Shown here one piece after another: positions 32,924-45,660 of a DNA stretch of 64,000 nt (its first letter is position 1; each line of letters begins with the position of its first letter). Made by a program: the position numbers and the translations under genes. Under the pieces are notes generated by a model. That model was not told the origin of the DNA. It worked only from the letters and a program-made list of their open reading frames with translations, and ran no database searches. Source of the DNA: Liquidambar formosana (taxonomy: Eukaryota; Streptophyta; Magnoliopsida; Saxifragales; Altingiaceae); NCBI GenBank assembly GCA_039720395.1, contig CM077824.1:18065046-18129045 (forward strand). Direction: 5' to 3'.

Positions 32924-33208
32924 ATGAGCATATTTTTAGACTTTGTTCATTATTTAAGAACTAAAATAGACCCAGAAATTGATAGACTTAGTAGAGAAAT
33001 TAGTATTAACGAAGAGGTAGAAATAAAACATCTTTTAGAAAAAGTTGGAACTTTTGCATATCTAGACCATATAATTAATTGGCTTTGCATAGTTCAAATA
33101 AGACTAACAGAGATTAATAAAATAGAAGATAAAGACGAAATCCTTAACATTCGTAACGAAGTTCGCAGAAATATAAATCTAATAGTTTTTATAAGAAGAA
33201 AAAGAATT
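32924..33208 (+). pseudogene. EPRV B: small ORF 3, truncated
   Basis: ATG at 32924, seven bases after the stop of small ORF 2. It is open through HLLEKVGTFAYLDHIINWL to the basic VFIRRKRI stretch, then cut at about 33208. The C-terminal third seen in copy A is missing. Confidence 0.7.
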
Positions 33209-34210
33209 TTTTGGCAACAAGCAAAAATTTGTTGCCAAAGGGATACTAACGGCGACGAAATAACATTTTGTCGCCAAATTGGGCAAAATACACATTTTAG
33301 CGACAAATCTAGCAAGTTTGTCGCTAAAGCTCGTTGCCAAAACTTTGGCGCCAAATTTTGTGTTGGCGCCATTTGGAGGGAAGGACTTTTGGCGACAAAC
33401 CAATATATTTGTCGCAAAAATAATTAAAAAACCGACGCCCTTTAGCATGTGCCTCACTATTGGTGACAAATATTTTTCATTGCAAAAGAGGTACAATTAG
33501 CGACAAAATACTATTTATCGTTGAAACTTTGGCGCTAAATTTTTTGTTGACACCAATTGGTGGGAAAGACTTTTGGCGACAAAACAATGTATTTGTAGCA
33601 AAAGGAATTAACAAAACGACGCCGTTTAGCATTTGCCTCACTATTGGCAACAAATTTTTTTCATTGCAAAAGGGGCACAACTAGCGACAAAATACTAGTT
33701 GTCGCTGAAACTTTGGTGCCAAATTTATTGTTGGTGTGAAAGACTTTTGATGACAAACCAACTTTTGTTGCAAAAAAGAATTAACAAAACGACACCGTTT
33801 AGCATATACATCACTATTGGCGACAAATTTACTTTGTTGCAATAGAAGTACTACTAACGACAAAATACTATTCGTCGTTGACACTTTGGCACCAAATTTC
33901 TTGTTGGTGCATATTGGTGGGAAAGACTTTTGGTGACAAACCAATGTATTTGTCGCAAAAAGAATTTATAAAACGACGCCGTTTAACATGTGCCTCACTA
34001 TTGGTGATGAATTTATTTTGTTGCGAAAGAGGTACTATTAGCAACAAAGTATTATTTGATTAAAACTTTTGGTGCCAAATTTCTTGTTGGTGTCATTTGG
34101 TGTGAAAAACTTTTGGTAACCAAATAATATATTTGTCGCAAATATGAATTAACAAAAACAACACCATTTAGCGAAAGAGACACTATTAGCGACAAAATAA
34201 ATTCGTTATA
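33209..34210 (+). repeat. Left subterminal repeat array, about 180-bp units
   Basis: The phrase AAAACGACGCCGTTTAGC or a variant recurs at about 33425, 33613, 33787, 33970 and 34153. Each unit also contains GCGACAAA and TTTGTCGC motifs in both orientations. Such arrays are typical transposase-binding subterminal regions of CACTA elements. Confidence 0.8.
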
Positions 34211-34235
34211 AAAAAATGCATCATTGATTTAATTA

Positions 34236-34273
34236 GCATAGCTTTTTTTTTTTTTTTTGGGGGGGGGGGGGGG
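34236..34273 (+). repeat. T-run followed by G-run
   Basis: About 18 T followed by about 15 G. Low-complexity tract; length may be affected by sequencing. Confidence 0.8.
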
Positions 34274-34409
34274 TGAGGAGTGTGCGATGAAATGTTTTGT
34301 CCGAAATTAGATGTTGCTGGCAAGAAATATGCTTTCCTCAAATTTAGATGCTATTAATGATGAAATAGTATTTGTTTAGAACCATCTCATTTATGATGTA
34401 AAAAATATA

Positions 34410-34669
34410 CTCCCCCTGTTCCACAAAGATTGCCCTTCTTTCCCTTTTTGATTGTCCCAAAATGTTTGTTACTTTGAAAAGTCAAAATATAAATTTTCTT
34501 AAATTTTCCATACTATCCTTTATTAGACCAAGAATTACTTTAAACACAACCAATGCATTGATAGTAGGATAAGGGTACTTTTGAAAAAAAAAGGTTGAGT
34601 GGATGACAAATCAATATATTTATTTGCTCGCTTTTTTTAAAGAAGACTATCTTTGTGGGACGGAGGAAG
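34410..34669. mobile_element. Stowaway-like MITE, second copy
   Basis: Ends CTCCCCCTGTTCCACAAAG and GTGGGACGGAGGAAG, flanked by TA. The interior matches the MITE at 21083-21381. It sits within CACTA element 1, so it inserted later. Confidence 0.8.
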
Positions 34670-35940
34670 TATGTATTTTCATAATGAAAAATTCTATCGA
34701 AAATAATTATTATTGTTAATGAAAATTTTTTCTTATTGCGAAATGTATACTATTAGCGACAAAATAGTATTTATTGCAAATTATCTCATTTATGATAATA
34801 AAATTATTGTCACTATCACATCAAAATCAACAATTAAGTAGTATAGGGACTTCTAATCTCAAAATTCTAGCTATGTCAAGAGCAACAATGAAATAATATA
34901 TATTAAGATCTTTGATCATTGAATTGATGTTATAAAGATATCTTGTCGCTAGAATATTCCAAGTTCATCTTAAAGATTGAATGATTCAAAATTTTCCATT
35001 GTTAAATGCCAAAAACAAGTCAAGGCCAGATGCTATAAGGAGTTTCAATCACTAGATTCCAAGTTCATGCATCAAACAATACATAGACCTTTTGATTGCC
35101 TCAATTTAACTTACAATCAACAATTGAACAGTACAAAGACCTTCGATTGTTAGATTAAAATGTTGTACCAATGTTTGGATTGCATAAAGATTGACTACCT
35201 CTATTTGCCAAATATTGAGTTATGATCAATGATTGATCGAGTGACAAAATGACATCTGATAATAGGATTATGCATTTAAAACAATGTTTTCAAAACCAAT
35301 CCAATCTGATTAATTAAACCAATTAGGTTTGACTAGACCCAATACACTTACCACACCAGCTAGTTGAATTAACCCGAAAAGTAATGAAACCAAAAAACTT
35401 AATATCAATTAAGTGGTTCAACCATTGTCCCACAAACCTAACTAAGTCAATTTAACAATAAAAAAATGATAACATTAAAATTCCACCATTTGATTATTGT
35501 GTTTTCTTGTGACTTTATGTTTTCCATTTTAATTATTACGAAGTTTTATTTAAATTGTTTGATTTAATTTGAAATACTAATTATGACTTATTAGTTATTA
35601 GATTTCAAATCTAAGGTGGGCGTTTAAGCTTTATTAAATCTTGTGTGCTAAATCATTTTTTCTATTCATGTATACGTACAATCGTTTTTCTTATATTAAA
35701 AATAAAAATAATTATAAATTAGGGGGGGAGATTTGGAGGGAAATAAAAATTTATTTATAAAATTAGCATTTCACTCAAGTAGAATTTTAGAATTTTTGGT
35801 ATTAGGAAGATTTGGAGGGAACTTAAAATTTCATTGTCAAAGCATATACTTTTATAGAAAATTTATTTATTAATTAGTAGCAAAAAAACTAGGAATTTGA
35901 AGGAAAATACCAAAACGACGTTGTGTGACATTAGGGGGAA
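34670..35940. other. AT-rich interior of CACTA element 1
   Basis: Continues with some GCGACAAAATAGT-like motifs near 34750. No gene recognised. Confidence 0.45.
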
Positions 35941-36250
35941 TTTGTTCCCTATTACATCTCACCTGCTAAAACTCAATACAGAGTAATTGGGAGCAGAATT
36001 TCTCACGTTGCTCTGGATCTCTCTCTCTCCCTCTCTCACACATAAACCCCCAAACTCGCAAAACTCTCTCTTCAGCAAAACTCCATTCTCTCTCTAGCAA
36101 TACCCTCTTCTTCAAAAAATCTCCATTCTCTCGCTAACAATACCCAATTCTCCTCAAATCCACAGTCCTCTTGGTGACGAAGGAAGGGGGTGATGAAGGA
36201 ATAGGGCTTATTCGCATCGTGAACAGGGGTTCTCCGACATCCAGGTCAGT
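35941..36250 (+). other. CT-rich possible transcript leader with splice donor
   Basis: CT-rich 5'-UTR-like sequence from about 36000, then a donor-like CCAG|GTCAG at about 36245. It resembles the start of a plant gene and may be the first exon of a chimeric transcript that includes the CK1-like exon at 37159. Confidence 0.35.
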
Positions 36251-37158
36251 TCTACCAGTTTCTTATTCTCCTTGTTCTTTGTCTTTTGCAATTTTGAGTT
36301 AGGGCTTCATCCTCATTAGCATAATGGGTTTGATATATATATATATAAATCAAATATTTATTTGGTATCCATTTGGCTGTTTTCTTACTCCCTGCTATAC
36401 ACGTATTGGCTCAACAAGGATTTCTTTGTATATAGATATAGCTATATATATCGAGAGAAAGAACTAGTAAGGGGAATGGTGTCATCGTTTCTCCAAAATA
36501 GATGACATGAATCAATCATTTTTTATTCTCTTAGTAAGGTATGATACCGAAGTAATGTTAGATATGGAATGAAACATTTTTTTTTAAGAGAACAATTAAA
36601 CAACATAATCTCCTAGAATATTAATGATCCAAATGTCAAACCGCTGGGAGATAAGGTCATTTATTTATTTTTTCCTCAATTGATTTTGGGCGATATATTT
36701 TTCTGGATTCAAGGTATTTCCATTCGATGGCAACATTCAGGGGGAGGGACAACTTTATGGGTAGTGTTATATATGAGGGTAGTTTATTGGAGGTTCTGTT
36801 GGCCATCAAAGAAGGTGCTTTCTCCCTGTTTTTTCTTGGCTCTAGTGTTCGTGTTTTTGGTTTTTGGTTTTTGGGAGTGTATCTCTTTGATTCCCTTAAT
36901 GGGTTTTGGTAGTGAACTTGTAATTTGCTTGTGTAATGTTTTGGTTGGGTTGTGTGGTGGTGGGGTTTAGCTTTGTGGGTCTCTTTCTCAATTTCTTGCT
37001 GAGAAATTTCCCCTGTGTCTAATCTCTGCTTTGTTTGGGGTTGTGTTTTGGTCGGTTGGGGGGTGCTTTGGCCTTAATGGTGGTTTGTTGGGTGGGGCTT
37101 GTTTGTATTCTTATGTTATAGACAGACTTTACATGAATTGCGAAAATTGTTTTAACAG

Positions 37159-37285
37159 GTGCTTTGCAAGTTGTATCCATCGGAATTCACATCATATTTC
37201 CACTATTGCCGATCATTGTGGTTTGAGGACAAACTAGATTATGCATATTTGAAGAGGCTTTTCCGTGCCTTATTTATTCGAGAAG
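37159..37285 (+). pseudogene. Casein kinase 1-like exon captured in CACTA element 1
   Basis: The exon runs from an AG acceptor (TTTAACAG) to a GT donor (GGTAAG). It encodes [19 protein letters not shown], then [18 protein letters not shown] and IREG, matching the region after the catalytic core of plant casein kinase 1 proteins. Only this exon is present. The catalytic lobes are missing, and the usual Asp in FRDLF is Ala. Splice sites are intact, so it is a captured gene fragment rather than a processed pseudogene. Confidence 0.8.
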
Positions 37286-40140
37286 GTAAGACCCAAAGAT
37301 TGTACTCATTAATTCTTTGTACAGACTTTTATCATATCTCATTTATCAGTGGAAAATCTTGTGTGTTTAGTAATACTAATTATTTTGATCTGTTGTCATT
37401 TTCCTCACAAGCCTTGACATAATTGCCCTCTATCTTTTTTTATTTTTATTTTCATTTTTAATAAGAAACATGATATTCTATTAAGAATCAAAAGAAAGAG
37501 ATTACATTAAAGAAGGAAGAGATTTCCTCTTAGACAAGAGACCAAAAAGCTATACCAATCTATTCCCAGATATACCAAAATGCCTCTATCTAAGAAGCAT
37601 GGATTATTATGCAGGAGGCTGAGAATGCATTGCTGCTTATAAAGTACAATGAATTCTATATTGAGGATGGTGATTACCATTTAATATTTGATTTGATGGT
37701 TACATAAGTTTTTAACATTCTTGAATTCTTTGCATTTAAGGCTCCTTTAATTTGCTCAGTAAAATGAAACAACATTTGGACCGTGAAGGAAAAATATTAA
37801 GCATGATCAAGTTATAAATTAAAATAAATTGCTTCCCATGCCAATAGATATGTTTTACCGGTGTCGACAGATGAGTCTTCGAACATGATGATTGCCTGAA
37901 CTTTTGCATCAGTTTTAGCTACTAGTGCTAGGAATTGTGTCAGCAAGAACAATGGAATGTGAATGATGTGTAACTTTTCAGCCATTTTTTGGGCTGTGAC
38001 AAAGCTCAAAGATGGTGTTGAAAGGGCTTGTGTGTGACACATAAATACTGGTGGGATAGGATTTATTAGAGCTTGATGTTGCTATGTTGGTTAACTGTAG
38101 GTTAAGAAGTTTGTTGGGACCAGGAGCAATGGTAGCAATTGTGGTCATGCGTGGTTACATTATTTTTTTTGTAATTTGTAGGACCAAGGCAGCCAATAAG
38201 AAGGTCTTGTAGTTAATAGCACAATGCATAGGGAACATTGACTTCTTGGGATTTGAGGAGAAATTAGAGGGGGCTAACTGGCTGAAGGTATAGTACACTA
38301 GTTGGTTTGAAGTGGCTGAATTTAAAGATGCAAGGTGCGTGATTCAATAAAATATATAAAATGTACTAATACATGATATGGGTGACCCTTTTTGGTGTTT
38401 TTTCCATATCCATTTACTATGATTGGACAATGAGGTTAAGATTGGGATTGAAATCAAAATAGATCTTCCTTTTCTGATGGATATGTCAATGGCTTGATCC
38501 CAAGTCTCCAACCAACTATGCTGAGGGTAGAGTGCCGATCTTCCCTGTAGGTAGGACAATGACCATTGAAAATATGCTTTTGGGGAAAGATCTAGCCCAT
38601 GAATCATGATAGAAGCCCATATCTCATTCCTTGTGTTAATACATGAGCATGCTATACAAAAAGCCCAATTTCAATCTCCCATTGTCCCTCTGATAGAACT
38701 ACATATGTACCCCTCCTTTGACTTTTGTTTTAGTTGAATTCATATATATACATTTTATCTTAGTTGCATTGCTTTACACTGTATTTAATTAAATACATAG
38801 GAGTAATAAGTTAATCAAACTTATAAAAAAAAAATTCAAACAAAAATTAAAATTTGTATTGGAATTTTGGACACTGTTTCTCTAATAAAAGTTAAGAGTA
38901 TTTGTATAGTAAAAATAGATTGATCTTGGTATCCAATGCTATGCATTTTCTAGTGAAAATGTACTCTTAAATACGTTTATATGTGATCCTAGAATCCCCT
39001 TCTTACCATTCAAACTCACCAATGTAAAACATAATCAATACCATGGCCATCATGTTGAAAAGCTTTTCTGGTTGCATATAATCTCTTGGAGGTGGGCATT
39101 AATTTTTTGAACTTCCTTTTGAATTTTGTACAAATTAAATTTTTTTGTCATATCGACATACACTCCTTAAACTGGAATCTTAGAGTTTAGATGAAGACAA
39201 TGCCCAAGCACTGTAATGTATAATGCAATATTCAACCACTAATTGTTACCGTGCATGGAAACTGATTATTATTATTAAAAAAAAAAATACCATGCATGGT
39301 AACTAAATGAGTCTATTTTCTGTTTTCATGGAAACTAATTGTGCTACTCTGTTTATATATAGGAGGTTTGTACTATTAGTGTTTCTATATCTTTTTATTT
39401 TATTTTATAATACAAGTTATAAAGTTGGAATTAAGTTTGTTGCACGTTTACAATTATCATGTCATGACAATAACTTATTGACTGGTCCTAAAAACCATTT
39501 AAGGATACAAAACTGTAATGGCAATTTAGTCACAAGGATAGTACATAATTTAAAGATTACATTTATGAGCAGAGAAATTTGCCATCTTAAAGATACTTAA
39601 CAAAACTATTACTTTCAATGGATTTCCTTAATCATTTGGATAGATGTGTAGCTATGGATAGTGAATATAGTTATTTGTCTAGAAATGCGTGTTCAAGAAT
39701 GTATGCTACAAAAAATTTGACTAGGATGTACATGGCATACTTAATGGAGAGAGATTGGAAGGTGTAGGATTAATTAGAAAATGAAAACTTATATGCTAGA
39801 GGATTGTGGTAAGTAGGAAGACTATAACGTGTTTCTCATTGCTAGTTTATTTTGGTTGTGTGGGTCCAAATCCTTTAATCAAGGATTTTTTTTCCTAATA
39901 ATGTATGTATTAGTTTAAGTATTGGATCTTCAATAACACTATTCGACTTGGAAATAATGATACTAATGAAGGTCCTATGGGTGGTGACATAGATAGTGAC
40001 ACAAATGAGATATAGTTTATATTACTTTCGATTCTCCTAATGTAAGGTAATTAAGTTATCGTGTATGATTTTTCATAAGAAGATGTTTACATATGCATAT
40101 ATGGTTTTTATATGTAATATTATCATTTATATGTTGTAGG
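37286..40140. other. Unassigned interior of CACTA element 1
   Basis: AT-rich with minor open stretches on both strands; none has a recognised domain. Confidence 0.4.
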
Positions 40141-40550
40141 ACTTTGACACATGCGGATTGATCAAGAAAGCGCAAATTAAAGCTCCACCTCCAGGGCATT
40201 CAACATCTCAGACAAATTCTAGTAGCGTTGGTGCTGGTAAGACACTAACCTTTATTATTTCTTTATAGACTTCTCTCTCTTGTTCACTGACTTCAACTCA
40301 CGAATGTTGACATAACTTTGACTTATGTGCTTCTATTTGAAGTTAGAAAGGGTTTTGCGGGAGGTTGAGGAGACTAAGAAGGATGCTGAAACAATTAGAC
40401 GGGAAGCTGCAGAGACTAGGCAGCATCTTGAGTAGGAGGTTGAGATAAGTAGGCAGAAAGCTGAGGAGAATCAAAAACGGTTTAATACGTAGGAGGTCAA
40501 GATGCAAGAGATGACAACGGGGCAAATTGAGATAGTAACCTTGTTGGGAC
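40141..40550 (+). pseudogene. Coiled-coil CACTA protein remnant
   Basis: A short exon-like part (DFDTCGLIKKAQIKAPPPG) ends with GGTAAG at about 40236. A later frame encodes EVEETKKDAETIRREAAETR and further heptad-rich sequence with in-frame TAGs. This resembles the coiled-coil C-terminus of plant Ptta/En/Spm proteins. The match is weak because heptad-rich sequence is common. Confidence 0.4.
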
Positions 40551-41239
40551 CTTGATGTCGCATGTGAAGCTTCCTCTTAAATGGTAAGTTATACCTCATG
40601 TTTACATTCAATAATACTAAGTGAGTTACTAATTTGTAAGTTTGAAACTTACAAATATAAGTCAAAATGAAACTTAGATTGCCACTGTGGTTGGGTGAAA
40701 ACAAACTTGTATGAACAAAATAGAATCCAACTCAGACTCTCGATTTGACAAACATGCAAGAAGTTTAAAAATTAGAAATTTAGGTTTACAAATATTAGTG
40801 AACTTGTTTAGTTGGTGTTTTTCATTTTCTTGTGTTGTTGCTAGGTTGGGTTTATAAAATACTCATATAACTTGAAAGGATGTAGTTTTCACTAAAGAGT
40901 TTGCCCCAAATCAAATGTATGACTTATTTTTACACAATTCTAAATTCCAAATATATTAATATTTTCTTTGTTTTATTTTGCAGAATTGAAACATCTGAGG
41001 TTGATTGCTTGCGTATGTTAGCTTAGCATTTGGAGTGTTTTTTCCCATTTTGCTTAGTCTTTTAGAGTATTTGGTTTGTGTTTTTATCAACAATGCAATT
41101 TTTGAACATTTTTTTTTAAGGAATTTGGAATTAATATTTGTATCGAGACTATGCTTAGTCTAATTATTTGGATGGTGCAAGTTATTATTTGTAATCAGAT
41201 TATATAAGTATTTGCAATTAAGTTGTGAATCATAACGAA

Positions 41240-42112
41240 GTTATACAGGTATTTGGCAACAACATATTTTGTCCCTCTAGGATCCTTTCATTGAGGGTGG
41301 AATCTAATTGGCAACAAAATAATTTTATCGCCGACAATAATAAATTTTTGGGAAGCCTTTTTAATGACAACTATTTTGTAGCCAATAGGATCCTAATTTA
41401 GTGGAGTAATATTCGCAAAAAATTTATTTCATTACAATTCGTTTTCAAAGGCTATTTGCAACGAATTTATTTTCTAGCTAATATGATCCTTATTTGGTGA
41501 CTTATAGTGGCAACGAAATAGTTTTGTCGTGAATAATGTTTGAAATTTTTTTTATCGACGAAAGTAATTCGTAGACAATATTCTCATTTTGCCAACAAAA
41601 TAGTTTCATCGCCAATTGTTGCTTTTGTATTAATAATTTTAGTTTTTATCGACGAAAATAATTCGTAGACAATATTTTTGTTTTGCCAACAAAACAGTTT
41701 TGTCGCCAATTGATGCTTTTATGTTAACCATTTTACTTTTCAGCAACAAATATTATTCAATTTGGCAACGAATTTTTTTGTCGTTAAAGGTTGATTATTG
41801 GCGACGAAATAGCAAATTGTTGCTAGATGGGTCATTTTTGTCAATATTTTTATAGTTTTTAGCGACAAAATTCCATGATTGGCGACAAATATGATTCAAT
41901 TTTGCGACAACATTTTTTTGTTGCTAATGGTTAATTAATGGGCAACGAAATATTTTTTGTTGGTAATAATGTCTCTTTTTGGCGACAAACACATAGTTTT
42001 GTCGCCAATATTCTTCTGCCACGCTCTTTTAGCCACAACGTGGCGACGAAATTTTTTTGTCGCTAATACTTTTTGGCTACGATTGTCACCAAAAGCCTGA
42101 TTTGTTGTAGTG
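41240..42112 (+). repeat. Right subterminal repeats and terminal inverted repeat of CACTA element 1
   Basis: Many copies of GCGACAAAAT, TTTGTCGCCAA and ACGAAATAG occur in both orientations, ending with TTTGTTGTAGTG at 42112. The last 18 bases read CACTACAACAAATCAGGC on the minus strand. Confidence 0.8.
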
Positions 42113-42985
42113 ACACTGGTCATGATCCAACCCAAATGGAAGGAACCTTCCCCTCAATGCCAACCAAAACAACAAAAACAAAACAATCAAAACTAAAAAT
42201 AAAAATAAAAATTTTGGATGTGAAATTGGAAACTTTGTTTTTGTGTAGATCAGCTGCCATTATTTGGGTTGGATTTGGTGCAATTCCTGAAAAAAAAAAA
42301 AACTCTCAATTTTGAGACCAAAGCCATCAATTTGCTTTACTTTGCTTTTAAATTGTTATTTTTGGGATAATCGATCTATGTCTTTTAATATAAACAATGA
42401 AAAATTAGCATGTAGTACCCTTTTTGAAACTTATAAAGCCTTAAGTCCACACACTAATCTTATAAAGTCTCAAGTCTAAAATGGAATCAAAACAGCACCG
42501 TTTCATGCTTGAGTAAGCTAAATTTTTTTTATGGGGTTACTTAGCCAACATGGACCATTATGAGCCAAAACCAATCTTAAACCATTAAATTCTTAAATTG
42601 AACCTATAAATAGACTCTAAATGTCAAAACGAACATGATTGAACACTCTGAAATGAATTCCAAGGTCAAATGGAAATTATACAATCAAAAAGATGAAAGT
42701 GCCTTCTAAGTCGCAAAAGTTCTTATTGACCATCGAAACTCACTCAGATTGGAACCAAAATTCATCGACATGCTCCTCAACACTATAAAAACTCAATGCA
42801 AAAGAAAAGACTCAAAAACAAAACAAAAACATGCATATGATGATAGCCTCTAACAAAAGGGATAAAAGGGCAAAAAATGTCAATTTGAGCTTAAAGGCCT
42901 AATTTCCATTCTAAACCCTGACTAAATGCTCATGTGAACCTCAAAATGATAACTCTCATAATGTGAGTCAAAATAGGGTGTGACA
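42113..42985. other. Possible LTR remnant
   Basis: The segment ends AAAATAGGGTGTGACA at 42985, a common plant LTR end, directly before transposase coding sequence, and has a TATAAAA at 42784. No start or target duplication could be found. Confidence 0.3.
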
Positions 42986-43545
42986 ACAATGTCATATTCA
43001 GGCTACATCATCAATAAACATCGATTTCACACATTGGATGTCGAAAAGTCCACACAAAATAGTGGTGTTTCCATTGATGCAGAAACTATTTCTCGGTCTA
43101 GTACAAGAGACAATACGCAAATTGTTGAAAAGATCTCTTACTATGGCCGTATAAAAGACATTATTTTGTTGGACTACAACAAATTCCAAGTCCCTATTTT
43201 TAAATGTGAATGGGCAAACATTGGGAATGGTGTCAAAGTTGAGGATGGATTTATGTTAGTTAACCTCCACCAAGGTCAAAATCAATTTGGAAGAGATCCA
43301 TTCACCCTAGCATCACAAACAAAGCAGTTGTTTAATTTATTCTAGGGATAATGATATATCGAGTTGGTATGTTGTACTAAAAGCACCACCTAGAGGCTTT
43401 TATGAGTTGGAGATGTATGATGAAACTACTTATAAGCCATCTACACCAGTAGATGTATCTAATATTGATTTGGACACTATTAATATTGAGGAAGATTATG
43501 TAAGGAGGGATTGTGAGAGCATAGAGGTGTTTGATGAGGAATAAG
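42983..43545 (+). pseudogene. CACTA TNP2-type transposase, DUF4216 part
   Basis: The frame encodes NKHRFHTLDVEKSTQNSGV, then ISYYGRIKDIILLDY, then VPIFKCEWANIGNG and FTLASQTKQLFN. After a shift at about 43342 come WYVVLKAPPRGFYE and an acidic tail. This pattern matches DUF4216, the region after the catalytic domain in CACTA transposases. The catalytic part is absent. It starts abruptly where the possible LTR remnant ends. Confidence 0.8.
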
Positions 43546-43797
43546 ATGTAATTAAATATTATGAATGTCATGAGTTTTGTACGATAAACTATAAGATTGT
43601 AATGTATCTTTTTTGTGGGTTGATATATATTGGTTTGTGGTTATCCATAGATATTATTATTTTTTATTTGGGTTTAAGGTATGAACCTGTTATTAGAAAA
43701 AACAGTTTATATATATATATGTAAGTGCTTTGTGTATTATATTATTTGCAACTCTAACTATATTTTTTGTTCATCACAGACTATGACTCTTAAGTAT

Positions 43798-45047
43798 TCC
43801 AAAGTATGAGTAGAGGCAAGATGACTAGGAGACGCAAGAATTTTGATTCTGGCGAAGTATGCTCAAAGTTATTATTATTATTGTTATCACTTCATTTGGG
43901 TCGTTGCTATTTTATTTTTTCTTCTCTATCATTACTACTATAGAACATTTATGTTGTTTTTAAAGCTTAGTGACTGATAAAGCAGTTTTTACTATTAAAT
44001 GATATAAAATTGCTTGACTATGAATGCTCACTGACTATTAAGGCTTCTTGTATTGCATATGAAATGCTCACTGACTATTGAAGCTTCTTGTATTGCATGT
44101 AATTACATAGAACTCTAAATGTGCTAAGAAACAAGCAAAGAAACAGCAACAAGCTACTATTGCAGTTGTTATAAATGAGGAAAGAAATGCTGGGGTCAGA
44201 ATATCATATGAAAACTCTAATTCTCCATTGAATAAATCTCCTACTACAGAAGAAGCATCCAATGACAACACTCATACTATAGAAGAATCGTTCAAAAATA
44301 CTCAAAAAAAAAAAAAATAGAAAACCTAGGGGCCCAAGCAAGATATGACAAGATGATAGAGGAAAATCTATTGAAGTAGATTTTAATGAGCAGGATCAAC
44401 CAATTGGCAAAGATCAATCAAATTGGCTACATATCTTTGGGTTTTAGTACGGGAGAATGTGCCAATGACCCTAGAACATTGGTCAAAACTTCTAAATTCT
44501 GTTGAGGAAACATTATGGGCTTGTGTTCGGGTAAGTTGCAAGAATAGATAATCAATTATGTTTTATGTTTCCATTTTTAAACTCTAACTTTCATATTATG
44601 CTATGTAGCAAAAGTTTAAGCTGGCTGAAAGTTGAAGGAAAATGATTGTACAAAAGATGGGCAAACATTTAAGAGACTACAATTCGCTATTAACTAAATT
44701 AATAAGAAATCTTGCTCAAGGAGATGATGTGCCAACTGAACTTGCCCTTGCCAAGCCTTGAAACCTAACATCCAATGAATGGGCGCTACATTCATAAAGG
44801 TACGGTTGTCTTCTGAGTTCAATGTAAAAAAAGTATAACATAAAGTTCATCCAACTGAATATTACTTTATAATATTATGATTTTTTTTTTCTTTTTTTTT
44901 TGTAGGGAAAAAGTAAAATTTTTAAAGAAATGAGGAAGAAGCAAGATCTTCCTCACACGATGAGTAGAAAGGGCTATGCTCGTTTGGAAGATGACATAGT
45001 AAGAAGTGATAGGTTATTTTATGCTTATCATATCTTGAGTAGATGAT
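43798..45047 (+). pseudogene. Ptta/En/Spm CACTA protein, N-terminal and middle parts
   Basis: A short basic exon at about 43806 (MSRGKMTRRRKNFDSG) is followed by a segment at 44110-44290. Then comes a conserved segment with KSIEVDFNEQDQPIGKDQSN and a VPMTLEHWSKLLNSVEETLW region, ending with DLPHTMSRKGYARLEDD near 44990. These match the plant transposase family Ptta/En/Spm (PF03004). Introns, stops and frameshifts are mixed, so exon borders are approximate. It is interrupted by an unassigned block (45048-45660). Confidence 0.7.
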
Positions 45048-45660
45048 TGATTAGGACAAATAGGGGAGAACTTCAATGGTGGGAAGTCAGTGGGCTTTGT
45101 AGATGGTTTGGGGTGTGATTTAGGTGAGGTTTGTAGGTTGTATATTGCTAGAAACTCATGAAGAAGCTGCTGGGAATTCTGGACAGCAGTGACTTCATGG
45201 GTTTATGGTTGCTCTTTAAAGGTTTGCGTTGTTATAGTGAAGTGGTAATTTAGGAGCCCTTATATAGGGATTCCAAATACAGCAAAGTAGGGAAAGCAAA
45301 TACCTACTACAAAGCACTTAACAAGCACTAACAACACCTACCACAAAACACCTGCATCACCTACCACAAATATTAGCAAACTTCAGCAGCTGACTGACGC
45401 AAATAGAAGGCCCAAAACACAGCCCATATATGGCCCAACCTAATTATCAAAGGATCTAGGTGAGGCCCATATCATCCAACACATGCCAAATCAAGGCTTG
45501 GGCCTTAGAACCCTCTTTCCCTCTCCTTTTATATACTTTAACAGGTTGCTGCCACTGTTTTCCATCAAGCCCCATCTTGAAATTGATTAATTTTCCATGG
45601 CCTTTTGAGGCCTGCATCAATGATAACCATCTTTTTTTTTCTTTTTTCTTTTTTTTAGCT
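45048..45660. other. Unassigned block splitting the Ptta/En/Spm gene
   Basis: It has no recognised domain. It may be an inserted element or a long intron; no clear ends or target duplication found. Confidence 0.35.

Larger units (their letters stand above)
23186..33208 (+). mobile_element. Endogenous pararetrovirus copy B, partial, defective
   Basis: It is closely similar to copy A from the coat protein basic tail (matching A about 10270) through protease, RT, RNase H, post-RT ORF, promoter, leader and small ORFs. It stops abruptly in small ORF 3 at about 33208, where CACTA repeats begin. It lacks the coiled coil, movement protein and most of the coat protein. Two solo LTRs with target duplications interrupt it. 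Orientation is the same as copy A. Private indels and stops in each copy show separate decay. Confidence 0.85.
33209..42112 (+). mobile_element. CACTA (En/Spm) element 1, left terminus missing
   Basis: The right end has a terminal motif reading CACTACAACAAATCAGGC on the minus strand (ending at 42112), and both flanks carry dense GGCGACAAA/TTTGTCGCC subterminal repeats. Inside are a casein-kinase-like exon and a coiled-coil protein remnant. No CACTA end is present at 33209, where repeats abut EPRV B directly, so the left end is truncated or lost. No transposase catalytic domain was seen inside. Confidence 0.65.

Noticed and set aside
33094..33944. Overlapping minus-strand open stretches
   Set aside because: They arise from the repeated GCGACAAA/TTTGTCGC motifs of the CACTA array and show no protein family features.
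38344..38607. Minus-strand open stretch in CACTA element 1
   Set aside because: No recognisable family or splice context; could be chance.
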